Of a DNA stretch of 19,107 bases, positions 8,030 through 15,536 are shown piece after piece. Positions within the stretch are counted from its first letter, which is position 1. Every line of letters begins with the position of its first letter. Source of the stretch: Methanoregulaceae archaeon (GTDB lineage Archaea > Halobacteriota > Methanomicrobia > Methanomicrobiales > Methanospirillaceae); contig JALOPT010000007.1 of NCBI GenBank assembly GCA_025453715.1, forward strand, positions 1 through 19,107. The letters run 5' to 3'. The position numbers and the translations under genes were made by a program. The notes under the pieces were generated by a model. That model did no database searches, was not told where the DNA came from, and was given only the letters and a program-made list of their open reading frames with translations.

Positions 8030-8504
8030 CCTGGACCTGCTCTCTGAACTTGAAAACGGACTCCCCCTGGTAAACGAGCCGTTTAAAGAGGTCGGAAAGC
8101 GGTTGAACCTTTCCGGCAAAGAGGTCCTCGAGAGAATTAATAATCTCCGGGCCGAAGGGATTATCCGGAAATTCCAGGCACGGATAAACCAGAGGCAGGT
8201 AGGAATATCAGCTAACGCCCTCGTTGCATGGAAACAACCGGGGCCGCCAGGCTGTGATATCGGATCGCTGCTGGCATCGTTCCCGTGTATTACTCATTGC
8301 TATGAACGCCTTCCTGTGCCGGGCAGGTGGGAATACTCGGTATATACCGTACATCACGGATATAGCAGGGACGCAGTCCTTGCAGAAATAGGGGATATAG
8401 CAAACCGGGTGGGGGTCTTGGATTATGTTGTCCTCTTCAGTACCGAAGAGTTCAAACGCGTCCCGAATGTCCGGATACGGGAGAACGGGTGTACTATGCT
8501 ATGA
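8016..8504 (+). CDS. ahbB: Siroheme decarboxylase subunit, Lrp/AsnC-like (AhbB)
   Basis: From GTG 8016 the protein is 162 residues. MDRTDLDLLSELENGLPL opens the DNA-binding-like N-terminal domain, and PCITHCYERLPVPGRWEYSV (90-109) is the equivalent of the substrate-pocket segment in the partner subunit. It ends with VVLFSTEEFKR (138-148), the tail type seen in NirL/NirH-like subunits, which is why I call it AhbB. It would work with AhbA on siroheme. An ATG lies two codons upstream at 8010, but its ribosome-binding site is too close. The start overlaps the end of ahbA by 14 bases, and its TGA overlaps the likely ahbC ATG (ATGA at 8501-8504). Translation of all four genes is therefore coupled. 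Confidence 0.78.
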   Translation: MDRTDLDLLSELENGLPLVNEPFKEVGKRLNLSGKEVLERINNLRAEGIIRKFQARINQRQVGISANALVAWKQPGPPGCDIGSLLASFPCITHCYERLPVPGRWEYSVYTVHHGYSRDAVLAEIGDIANRVGVLDYVVLFSTEEFKRVPNVRIRENGCTML

Positions 8505-9703
8505 ACAGGATTACACAGTGCCTACATGGGCGGGGAACGGTGAGTGCTGTGATGCATCACCGCCACAACCCGGATGACCGGATGCCAAGTAAGTACCTTG
8601 CATTTGCGGACCAACGCAGGCCTGTTGTATTCTGGAACATCACGAACAGGTGCAATCTCAACTGTGAACACTGTTACAGCCAGTCGGACCCCCATTGCCA
8701 GACCGGGGGAGAACTGGCGACAACCGAAGCATTCGGTGTCATCGATGACCTCGCCTCCATGGGTGTTCCCCTGGTTATATTCACTGGAGGGGAGCCCCTG
8801 CTGCGGGAAGATCTCTGGGACCTCGCGGACCATGCAGCCACCCGGGGTATCAAAACAGCGCTTAGTACGAATGGCACCCTGATTTCAGCAGATGTTGCCC
8901 GCAAAATCAGGAAAAGCGGGATCGAATATGCAGGCATATCACTTGACGGGGCCGGGCCGGATACCCACGACCGTTTCAGAAATTCACCCGGAGCATTTCA
9001 AAGAGCAACAGCTGCCTTCGCCAATTGTCGCAAAGAAGGAGTGCGGAGCGGTGTACGTGTTACCCTCACAAAGGAAAACTTCCATGAACTCGGACCTCTT
9101 GTCGATCTCGCCCTCGACCTGGGGGCATCGAGGTTCTGCCTGTACTGGCTGGTGCCCTGCGGCAGGGGGTGCAATGACTACAAACGATTACAGCTGGGAC
9201 GAGGGGAGGTAACAGAGGCCCTGAACCTTCTCTACCGGAAAGCAAAAGAGACCGCCCCGGGGAGGATGGAGTTTCTTACCGTAGACGCTCCCCAGGACTG
9301 CATTCACCTGCTCCGGTCAATGGAGCATGACAGGTCACCAGACCTCGCTGATGCACAGGATCTCCTGAAGTCCCTGAAGGGGGGCTGCAGTGCAGGAGAC
9401 CGTGTAGCTAACATTGACCCCTGGGGAAATGTCTACCCCTGCCAGTTTGCCCGGTCCCCTGATTTTTTTACCGGCAATGTCAGGGAACAACCGTTCCCAG
9501 CGATATGGGGGGATGGAAATCATCCGGTTCTCGCCAGGTTCAGGGATAAGGACGGCCGGATAACGGGTAAATGCAGTCGTTGCGGGTATCTCCATATCTG
9601 TGGCGGGGGCTGCCGGGTTCGTGCATATGCCTGCTCCGGGAATTTTTCTGCAGAAGACCCGTTCTGCTTTATTGAAAATGATGATTTAACCAGCTTAAAA
9701 TGA
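8501..9703 (+). CDS. ahbC: Radical SAM 12,18-didecarboxysiroheme deacetylase AhbC
   Basis: From ATG 8501 this is a 400-residue radical SAM protein. The cluster motif is Cys51-x3-Cys55-x2-Cys58, with GGEP at 96-99. SPASM-type cysteines appear at 296, 314, 358, 361, 367, 371 and 389, the last in EDPFCF. FLTVDAPQD (258-266) and the PVVFWNITNRCNLNCEHC core resemble AhbC. The enzyme removes the two acetate side chains of 12,18-didecarboxysiroheme, giving Fe-coproporphyrin III, the substrate of AhbD. I chose ATG 8501 because it overlaps the ahbB stop as ATGA. A GTG at 8489 would add four residues. It is the last gene of the ahb set; the PAP2 gene begins 45 bases later with its own TATA-like sequence. 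Confidence 0.82.
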   Translation: MNRITQCLHGRGTVSAVMHHRHNPDDRMPSKYLAFADQRRPVVFWNITNRCNLNCEHCYSQSDPHCQTGGELATTEAFGVIDDLASMGVPLVIFTGGEPLLREDLWDLADHAATRGIKTALSTNGTLISADVARKIRKSGIEYAGISLDGAGPDTHDRFRNSPGAFQRATAAFANCRKEGVRSGVRVTLTKENFHELGPLVDLALDLGASRFCLYWLVPCGRGCNDYKRLQLGRGEVTEALNLLYRKAKETAPGRMEFLTVDAPQDCIHLLRSMEHDRSPDLADAQDLLKSLKGGCSAGDRVANIDPWGNVYPCQFARSPDFFTGNVREQPFPAIWGDGNHPVLARFRDKDGRITGKCSRCGYLHICGGGCRVRAYACSGNFSAEDPFCFIENDDLTSLK

Positions 9704-9748
9704 TATACTATAACAATTAACAAACGGCTATTATTTCTCAGATATTCC

Positions 9749-10441
9749 ATGGACCGGAAGATTGTTATCATCCTTGTTCTTCTGCTTGTTAGTGGAATCG
9801 CACTCTCTCTTGCAGCCTATTTTTTCGGCGTATTCCGCTTCGATATAAGCGTGGCTTTTGCGCTGCGTGGTGAGGACGACCCGGCGTTTGCTGCATTAAT
9901 GACGGCTGTCAGTTTCCTTGGGGACGGATGGGTCCCGGTTATCCTTGTTTTTGCGGTGGCAGGCATATGTGCAATCCGGAAGAAATGGATCGAAGCGGCA
10001 TTTGTAATTGCCACCCTTAGCAGTGGAATCATTGCCGGGGTAATCAAGATACTGGTAAGCCGTCCTCGTCCGCCATCTTTTACCCTGGAACCGAATGATA
10101 TCTTCCAGTCCTTCAACCAGTATGCCTATCCCAGTGGCCATGTCATGTTCTTCGTCGTATTTTTTGGATTTGCCGGCTTACTTTCCTGGAAATTTCTTGA
10201 AGGCTGGATACGATGGATCACCGTTTCAGTATGCGCCATCCTGATCGTGCTTATCGGGCCTTCGCGAATCTATCTCGGGGAACACTGGGTGAGTGATGTG
10301 ATCGGGAGCTACGTAATCGGAACCTTCTGGCTGATTATCCTGGCCCTCCTGTATCAACTGGTACTGTACCGGACCGGCAGCCAGGTGGAGACCGTGCAGG
10401 GCAGTTCTGGCGGGGGGCAGGTTGAACAGGGAGAATGGTAA
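9749..10441 (+). CDS. PAP2-family membrane phosphatase
   Basis: This 230-residue protein has about five to six membrane helices. The three phosphatase motifs are in order: Lys100...Arg105-Pro-Arg-Pro, Pro128-Ser-Gly-His131, and Ser172-Arg173...His179...Asp183. Family members dephosphorylate lipid phosphates, such as phosphatidic acid or polyprenyl pyrophosphate, at the outer face of the membrane. The substrate here cannot be told from sequence. The last 20 or so residues are polar and Gly/Gln-rich. No ribosome-binding match precedes ATG 9749. AT-rich sequence (GATATACTATAAC at 9701-9713, CTATTATTT near 9727) could supply a promoter, so I treat it as a separate transcription unit from the ahb genes. 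It ends in TAA. Confidence 0.9.
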   Translation: MDRKIVIILVLLLVSGIALSLAAYFFGVFRFDISVAFALRGEDDPAFAALMTAVSFLGDGWVPVILVFAVAGICAIRKKWIEAAFVIATLSSGIIAGVIKILVSRPRPPSFTLEPNDIFQSFNQYAYPSGHVMFFVVFFGFAGLLSWKFLEGWIRWITVSVCAILIVLIGPSRIYLGEHWVSDVIGSYVIGTFWLIILALLYQLVLYRTGSQVETVQGSSGGGQVEQGEW

Positions 10442-10496
10442 CCCATACCAATGGGCCATAATCATACAGGATGAAAATTGAATACACAGGGGCGAA

Positions 10497-10512
10497 ATTT
10501 TAATATTAAAAT
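10497..10512. promoter_or_regulatory. 16-bp perfect AT palindrome, possible promoter/operator
   Basis: ATTTTAATATTAAAAT is a perfect palindrome about 28-43 bases before a possible GTG start at 10540. Its position suits a TATA box. The symmetry also suits a repressor site. A second AT palindrome, TAATAATTATTA, lies at 10684-10695 before the next gene. Confidence 0.4.
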
Positions 10513-10539
10513 AGGTTTCCCTGCCAGTATCATGTCAGG

Positions 10540-10686
10540 GTGAAGACCAATTTCCATAAAGCCGGCCAGACTAATGCACCTGGTGATGATGTACCTGTAC
10601 ATTCAAAGGAATACCTGACCATTGACTGGACCGCCCATTATATCCGCCGGTCCATCAACAAGGCGGGTTTACTTGCATCAAACTAA
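10540..10686 (+). CDS. Possible small protein of 48 residues
   Basis: GTG 10540 opens a 48-codon frame ending TAA. The product begins MKTNFHKAGQTNAPGDD and contains the segment TIDWTAHYIRRSINKAG near its C-terminus, which could form an amphipathic helix. I do not recognise it. In favour: a TATA-like palindrome 28-43 bases upstream and third-position bases that look gene-like. Against: no good ribosome-binding match and no known relative. It points the same way as the downstream sensor operon and ends 49 bases before it. Confidence 0.35.
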   Translation: MKTNFHKAGQTNAPGDDVPVHSKEYLTIDWTAHYIRRSINKAGLLASN

Positions 10687-10735
10687 TAATTATTACACAT
10701 TCCCGGTTCTATCATTAGGTAGGTCGTTGCACTGA

Positions 10736-10948
10736 ATGATTCCTGTTCATATTGCAAAAGGCGAACCGGTCCTTCCAGGATACGACAAGCTCTTTCTTCT
10801 CGGATCCAACGAATTCACAATATCCACACCCGTCAACGCGACCCGTGTAACCTGGCTGCCCGAACAGGAATCGTTCGATGTAATCATACCTGACTACCTG
10901 ATAACCGTGCCGAAGGGTGCATTGCAGGATAGAGGAGGGTACCCGTGA
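10736..10948 (+). CDS. Small protein (70 aa) co-encoded with the sensor kinase
   Basis: This is a 70-residue soluble protein with no recognised family. It starts MIPVHIAKGEPVLPGYDKLF. Beta-rich, with no membrane segment or metal motif. AGGTAGGT (10717-10724) before the ATG provides a ribosome-binding match. Its TGA overlaps the GTG of the kinase (GTGA at 10945-10948), so the two are translated together. It may be a regulatory partner of the kinase; this is inferred from coupling only. Confidence 0.65.
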   Translation: MIPVHIAKGEPVLPGYDKLFLLGSNEFTISTPVNATRVTWLPEQESFDVIIPDYLITVPKGALQDRGGYP

Positions 10949-13900
10949 CAACCGACCCCATACTGGCTCTTTATATTGACGACGAACCAGCCCTCCTTAG
11001 CATCGGGAAGGCCTTTCTTGAGAGGGGCGGGGCATTCCAGGTAGATACTGCCGGGTCCGCTGCGGAAGCGTTGAAGGCCATGGCAGCCAGGGAATACGAT
11101 GCCATCATATCCGATTACCAGATGCCGGAGATGGACGGGATCAAGCTCTTAAAGGCGGTTCGAAAGTCCGGAAATGAGATCCCTTTCATCCTGTTCACGG
11201 GTAAGGGAAGGGAGGAGGTCGTCATCGAGGCCCTGAACGAAGGAGCTGATTTCTACCTCCAGAAAGGTGGGGACCCGATGGCCCAGTTCGCCGAGCTTGC
11301 TCACAAGGTCAGGCAGGCTGTGAAACGGCGTCAGGCAGAACTCTCGCAAACCGAGTCAGAGAAACGGCTCGCAGATATCATCAATTTCCTCCCGGATGCC
11401 ACATTTGCCATAGACCGGGCGGGCCATATCATCGCGTGGAACCGGGCCATCGAGGAGATGACCGGATTACCTGCATCGGAGATGATCGGGAAGGGGAACT
11501 TTGAGTACGCTCTCCCGTTCTACGGGGTCCGGCGCAAGATCCTCATCGACCTGATCTTCGAGCCCGATGACGTCATTGCAAAAAATTACGCCCACATCAT
11601 CCATGAGAAGGATATCCTGATCGCAGAAACCTCGCTCCCCCGGCCGAAAGGGAACGTTGTGACCCTGATGGGAAAAGCAAGCCCGTTGTATAACAGGAAA
11701 GGGGAGATCGTCGGCGCAATCGAGTCTATCCGGGATCTCTCTGAACGGAAGCAGGCCGAGGAGGAACTGCGCAAGAGCGAAGACCGCTTCAGCCGCGCGA
11801 TTGCCGGGACCGGAGCGGGGCTGTGGGACTGGGACATGGTCAACGACCGGGTATTCTTCTCCCTGCAGTGGAAAACGATGCTGGGCTACGGGGACTCTGA
11901 GGTGGAGAATAACTTCTCAGGCTGGAAGAACCTCTGGCACCCGGACGATGCGGCCCGGATCGAGAAAGCCGTGAGTGACTACCTCGAGGGAAAGACGACA
12001 AAATACGAGATCGAACACCGCCTCCGCCACAAAGACGGCAGCTGGCACTGGATTCTTACGCGCGGCGACATCCACAGGGACGCAGAGGGAAGACCGGTCC
12101 GCTGGACGGGGACCAATATCGATATCACCGAGCGCAAACTGGATGAAAACGAGCTCCGGGCTGCACACAAACAACTCACCGCATCCGAAGAGAAGCTGAA
12201 AGCAAACCTGGAGACGCTGACACGGCAGGAACAGATCATCCGCGAAAGCGAGTCAAGGCTCAGGTCATTCATAGATACAACGTCCGATGCTGTCATGATT
12301 ATTGACGAAGAGGGAAAAATTATCGAATGGAATGCCGGATCAGAGCAGATTTCGGGGATTTCAAAGGAGGAGGCCATCGACAGGTACTGGTGGGATGTCG
12401 GGATCCGTCTCGTTCCCCGTGAGCGACGTACAGAGGAACGCAGAGCAGCGCTCGAACAGATGATCCGCACGGGATTATCAACCGGTGTCCCGAGCTTTAC
12501 CGGGCCAATTGTCACAGAAATTGAACGTCCCGATGGTACGAGTGTAATTATCCGGCAGACTATTTTCCCTATCAAAACGGAGAAAGGATTCCGGTTCGGT
12601 GCAATCTCACAGGATATCACAGCTGATAGCCGGGGAAATGATGCTCTAATGGAGAGCGAGCAGAAATACCGCACACTGGTCGAGACAACGGGCACCGGTT
12701 TTGTCATCGTTGATGCAAGGGGGAATGTCCTTGATGCCAACCCCGAGTATCTCCGCCTTACCGGCCATACAGAGCTGGCAGAGATCGCGGGCAGGAACGT
12801 CCTTGAATGGACAGCAGTATATGAGAAGGAGAAGAATGCGCAGGCGGTGCAGCAATGCGTCAGGGACGGGTTTATCCGTAACTTCGAGATCGATTACGTA
12901 AGTACTAACGGCACGATCACGCCGATCGAGATCAACGCGACCGTCCTTGAATCCGGGGAAGGCTTCCGCATCCTTACGCTCTGCCGGGACATCACCGAGC
13001 GCAGGAGAGCGGAGGAGGAGGCAGCACTCCTTGCCTGCCTCAACGATCTCAGCCCGGCATCCGTGATCGTCCATACCCCTGATGGGGAGATGCTGTATGC
13101 AAACCAGCGGACACTCGAACTCCACGGTTGGACCCGTGAAGAGTTCATGGCAAAGAACCTGCACGAGATCGACGTACCGGAAAGCGAGCAGCTGATCAAC
13201 GAGCGGATAAATCAGCTCCGCATGACCGGAGAGGCATCATTTGACGTTAAGCATTTCCGTAAAGACGGTTCGATTATCCCACTCAATGTCACGGCAAAGA
13301 TCACGACATGGAACGGCCGGGATGTGCTCCTGAGCGTATCCACAGACATCTCTGAACGGATGCAGTCGGAAGCAGCCCTGAAGGAAAGTGAAGCCCGCCT
13401 GCAGTCAGTCCTCAACGGCCTGCCTATCCTCCAGTTCGTGATTGACATGAACCACCGGGTCATTTCCTGGAACAAGGCGATCGAGGAGTATAGCGGCATC
13501 AGCGCTGCTGATATCCTTGGTACCGACCAGCACTGGCGTCCGTTCTACCCGGAGAAGCGGCCGGTTCTTGCCGACCTTGTTGTCGATGGCAACACAGACG
13601 GCCTCTTCAAGTGGTATGCCGGTAAGCTGCAGAAGTCCCGGTACGTGGACGGCGCCTATGAAGCGACTGATTTCTTCCCCCACATGGGCACAGCAGGAAC
13701 ATGGCTCTCGTTCACTGCAGCCCCGGTACTGGATGCGAAGGGAGCGATCATCGGTGCTGTCGAGACGCTCGAGGATATCACCGGGCGGATTGCCATTGAG
13801 CAAGCTCTACGTGAGAAAGAAGGGCTTTACCGCCTCATTGCGGAGAATACCGCAGACCACATCTGGATCTTCGATATGAACATGAGGATGACATACACGA

Positions 13901-15234
13901 GCCCGTCTGTCACCAGGTTGAAAGGATTTACGGTCGAGGAGACGCTGTCCCAGTCCCTTCAGGATATGATGACCCCAGACTCCGCTGAATCAGTCCTGAA
14001 ACGGTTCCAAGAGGAGATGGAGATAGACGCAGCCGGGACTGCCAATCCGGGCAGGACAATCTCTTTTGAGACCGAAGAGTACTGTAAAGACGGGACAACT
14101 ATCATTGTTGAAAATGCAGTGACACTGCTGCGGGATTTCGCAGGGATGCCGGTCGGAATCCTCGGAGTGTCGCGCGATATCACGGTACGCAGGAAGGCAC
14201 TGGCAGCCCTTGCTGATAGCGAGGAACTGTACCGGAAACTGGTCAGCACGGTGCCTGATCTCGTGGCAAGGACTGACCTTGCAGGAAACATCGTCTATAT
14301 CAATGAGACCGGGATAACCATGAGCGGCTATGCGACGGCCAACGATGTATTGGGCAAATCGGTTTTCGATTTCTTTTCACCGGACGATCTTCCCCGGGCA
14401 ATCGAAAACACAAAAAAAATGTTCGTCCGCCAGCTGGGCCCGGTCGAGTACACCTTCATCTCCCGTGACGGGAACCGGTTATCACTGGAGATCAACGGGG
14501 ATGTCCTCCGTACCCCTTCTGGCGAACCGTTCGGGATGGTGTATGTCGGACGGGACATCACCGGCCGCAAGCGGGCGGAAGAAGAACTCCGGGAAGCCAA
14601 CAAAAAGCTAAGCCTTCTCTCATCAATCACACGGCACGATATCATCAACAACATCAGCGTCTGCAGGGGGTATCTTGCACTCGCCAAATTGGAATCGTCA
14701 AATGCGGAGATGCAGAGGTTCATCAAAGCTCTTGAAGAATCGATGGAAACAATCCAGTCCCAGATAGACTTTTCCCGGATTTACCAGGAACTCGGGACGG
14801 CTGATCTGGTATGGCAGGACATCGGGGAGGTACTGCGAAAGTGTACGGCCGCTAAGAGTATCCCGGTTGAATCCGGTATCAAGGACCTTGAAGTATTTGC
14901 CGATCCGCTGCTTGGCAGGGTTTTCTATAACCTGATGGACAACGCGGTGCGGCACGGGGGACATGTATCAGCAATTTGTGTTCATGCAGAACAGCGGGGA
15001 GATGAGATGATGATTGTCTGGGATGATAATGGCATTGGGATCCCTGCCGGTGAGAAGGAGAAGATCTTTGGGCAGGGCTATGGCAGGAACACCGGCCTCG
15101 GGCTCTTCCTTGTCAGGGAAGTGCTTGCCCTTACCGGCATTACAATCCATGAAACAGGTGAACCGGGGAAAGGTGCACGATTCGAGATGATCGTGCCAAA
15201 AGGGGCATGGCGGATCATCCCGGGCCGACAATAA
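10945..15234 (+). CDS. Hybrid sensor histidine kinase: receiver + eight PAS domains + kinase
   Basis: This is a 1429-residue soluble protein. An N-terminal receiver (about 6-125) shows Asp12/Asp13, phospho-acceptor Asp57 in SDYQMPEMDG, Thr85 and Lys107. Eight PAS or PAC repeats follow, starting near residues 141, 279, 435, 571, 692, 816, 960 and 1093, several closing with the DITERK/DITGRK-type PAC end. The kinase has His1231 in SITRHDIINN, an N-box at NLMDNAVRHGG (about 1329), DDNGIGIP (about 1361) and the NTGLGLFLV G2 box (about 1382). No membrane helices are evident, so it likely senses cytoplasmic ligands or redox state. A receiver placed first and kinase last is common in methanogen sensors and lets it accept phosphate from another kinase. 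No dedicated response regulator is adjacent. It is coupled to the small gene before it and ends in TAA. Confidence 0.93.
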   Translation: MTTDPILALYIDDEPALLSIGKAFLERGGAFQVDTAGSAAEALKAMAAREYDAIISDYQMPEMDGIKLLKAVRKSGNEIPFILFTGKGREEVVIEALNEGADFYLQKGGDPMAQFAELAHKVRQAVKRRQAELSQTESEKRLADIINFLPDATFAIDRAGHIIAWNRAIEEMTGLPASEMIGKGNFEYALPFYGVRRKILIDLIFEPDDVIAKNYAHIIHEKDILIAETSLPRPKGNVVTLMGKASPLYNRKGEIVGAIESIRDLSERKQAEEELRKSEDRFSRAIAGTGAGLWDWDMVNDRVFFSLQWKTMLGYGDSEVENNFSGWKNLWHPDDAARIEKAVSDYLEGKTTKYEIEHRLRHKDGSWHWILTRGDIHRDAEGRPVRWTGTNIDITERKLDENELRAAHKQLTASEEKLKANLETLTRQEQIIRESESRLRSFIDTTSDAVMIIDEEGKIIEWNAGSEQISGISKEEAIDRYWWDVGIRLVPRERRTEERRAALEQMIRTGLSTGVPSFTGPIVTEIERPDGTSVIIRQTIFPIKTEKGFRFGAISQDITADSRGNDALMESEQKYRTLVETTGTGFVIVDARGNVLDANPEYLRLTGHTELAEIAGRNVLEWTAVYEKEKNAQAVQQCVRDGFIRNFEIDYVSTNGTITPIEINATVLESGEGFRILTLCRDITERRRAEEEAALLACLNDLSPASVIVHTPDGEMLYANQRTLELHGWTREEFMAKNLHEIDVPESEQLINERINQLRMTGEASFDVKHFRKDGSIIPLNVTAKITTWNGRDVLLSVSTDISERMQSEAALKESEARLQSVLNGLPILQFVIDMNHRVISWNKAIEEYSGISAADILGTDQHWRPFYPEKRPVLADLVVDGNTDGLFKWYAGKLQKSRYVDGAYEATDFFPHMGTAGTWLSFTAAPVLDAKGAIIGAVETLEDITGRIAIEQALREKEGLYRLIAENTADHIWIFDMNMRMTYTSPSVTRLKGFTVEETLSQSLQDMMTPDSAESVLKRFQEEMEIDAAGTANPGRTISFETEEYCKDGTTIIVENAVTLLRDFAGMPVGILGVSRDITVRRKALAALADSEELYRKLVSTVPDLVARTDLAGNIVYINETGITMSGYATANDVLGKSVFDFFSPDDLPRAIENTKKMFVRQLGPVEYTFISRDGNRLSLEINGDVLRTPSGEPFGMVYVGRDITGRKRAEEELREANKKLSLLSSITRHDIINNISVCRGYLALAKLESSNAEMQRFIKALEESMETIQSQIDFSRIYQELGTADLVWQDIGEVLRKCTAAKSIPVESGIKDLEVFADPLLGRVFYNLMDNAVRHGGHVSAICVHAEQRGDEMMIVWDDNGIGIPAGEKEKIFGQGYGRNTGLGLFLVREVLALTGITIHETGEPGKGARFEMIVPKGAWRIIPGRQ

Positions 15235-15497
15235 TTCAGATATCCTCCATCTCTAACATTGACTAAATTCGGGACAGGTTTTCCAAGCCCATTCGTGGAC
15301 CGCATAAAACCCGGGCACGAGAGCCCTGGTGCTGGAAACGCATAGAAATAACACATTGGAAATCATGCACGGGAAGACTGCAGGATATTATCCTGAAAAC
15401 CGGCAGGCATTGTTTCAAGGGCGAATGCACGGACATCTGCCCTGTTTGTATCCGGTCTTTGGGGAAGGGTCTTTCATGGTATTGACACATCACGCTC

Positions 15498-15505
15498 TTT
15501 TTTAT
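15498..15505 (+). promoter_or_regulatory. TATA-like box of the RuBisCO gene
   Basis: TTTTTTATC lies about 32-40 bases before ATG 15537. A start about 25 bases downstream would fall inside the inverted repeat at 15514-15531. Confidence 0.4.
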
Positions 15506-15513
15506 CAATCCCC

Positions 15514-15531
15514 TCCTGTATTGGTACAGGA
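15514..15531. promoter_or_regulatory. 7-bp inverted repeat overlapping the RuBisCO start region, candidate operator
   Basis: TCCTGTA (15514-15520) and TACAGGA (15525-15531) are perfect complements with a TTGG spacer. The right arm contains AGGA, five bases before the ATG, so the repeat may overlap both the transcription start and the ribosome-binding site. Confidence 0.5.
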
Positions 15532-15536
15532 ATTGT

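Larger units (their letters stand above)
15235..15536. other. Intergenic region upstream of RuBisCO
   Basis: These 302 bases hold no gene I can support. A short frame (15329-15589, +) overlaps RuBisCO in another frame and has an unconvincing composition. The last 45 bases carry a T-rich TATA-like stretch and an inverted repeat just before the RuBisCO start. Confidence 0.5.

Noticed and set aside
7517..8504. The two Lrp/AsnC-like proteins as transcription regulators
   Set aside because: Siroheme-decarboxylase blocks, the tail types and location between two heme radical SAM genes fit AhbA/AhbB better.
11979..12740. 253-codon minus-strand frame inside the kinase
   Set aside because: Antisense to PAS repeats, Ser/Arg-rich and low complexity.
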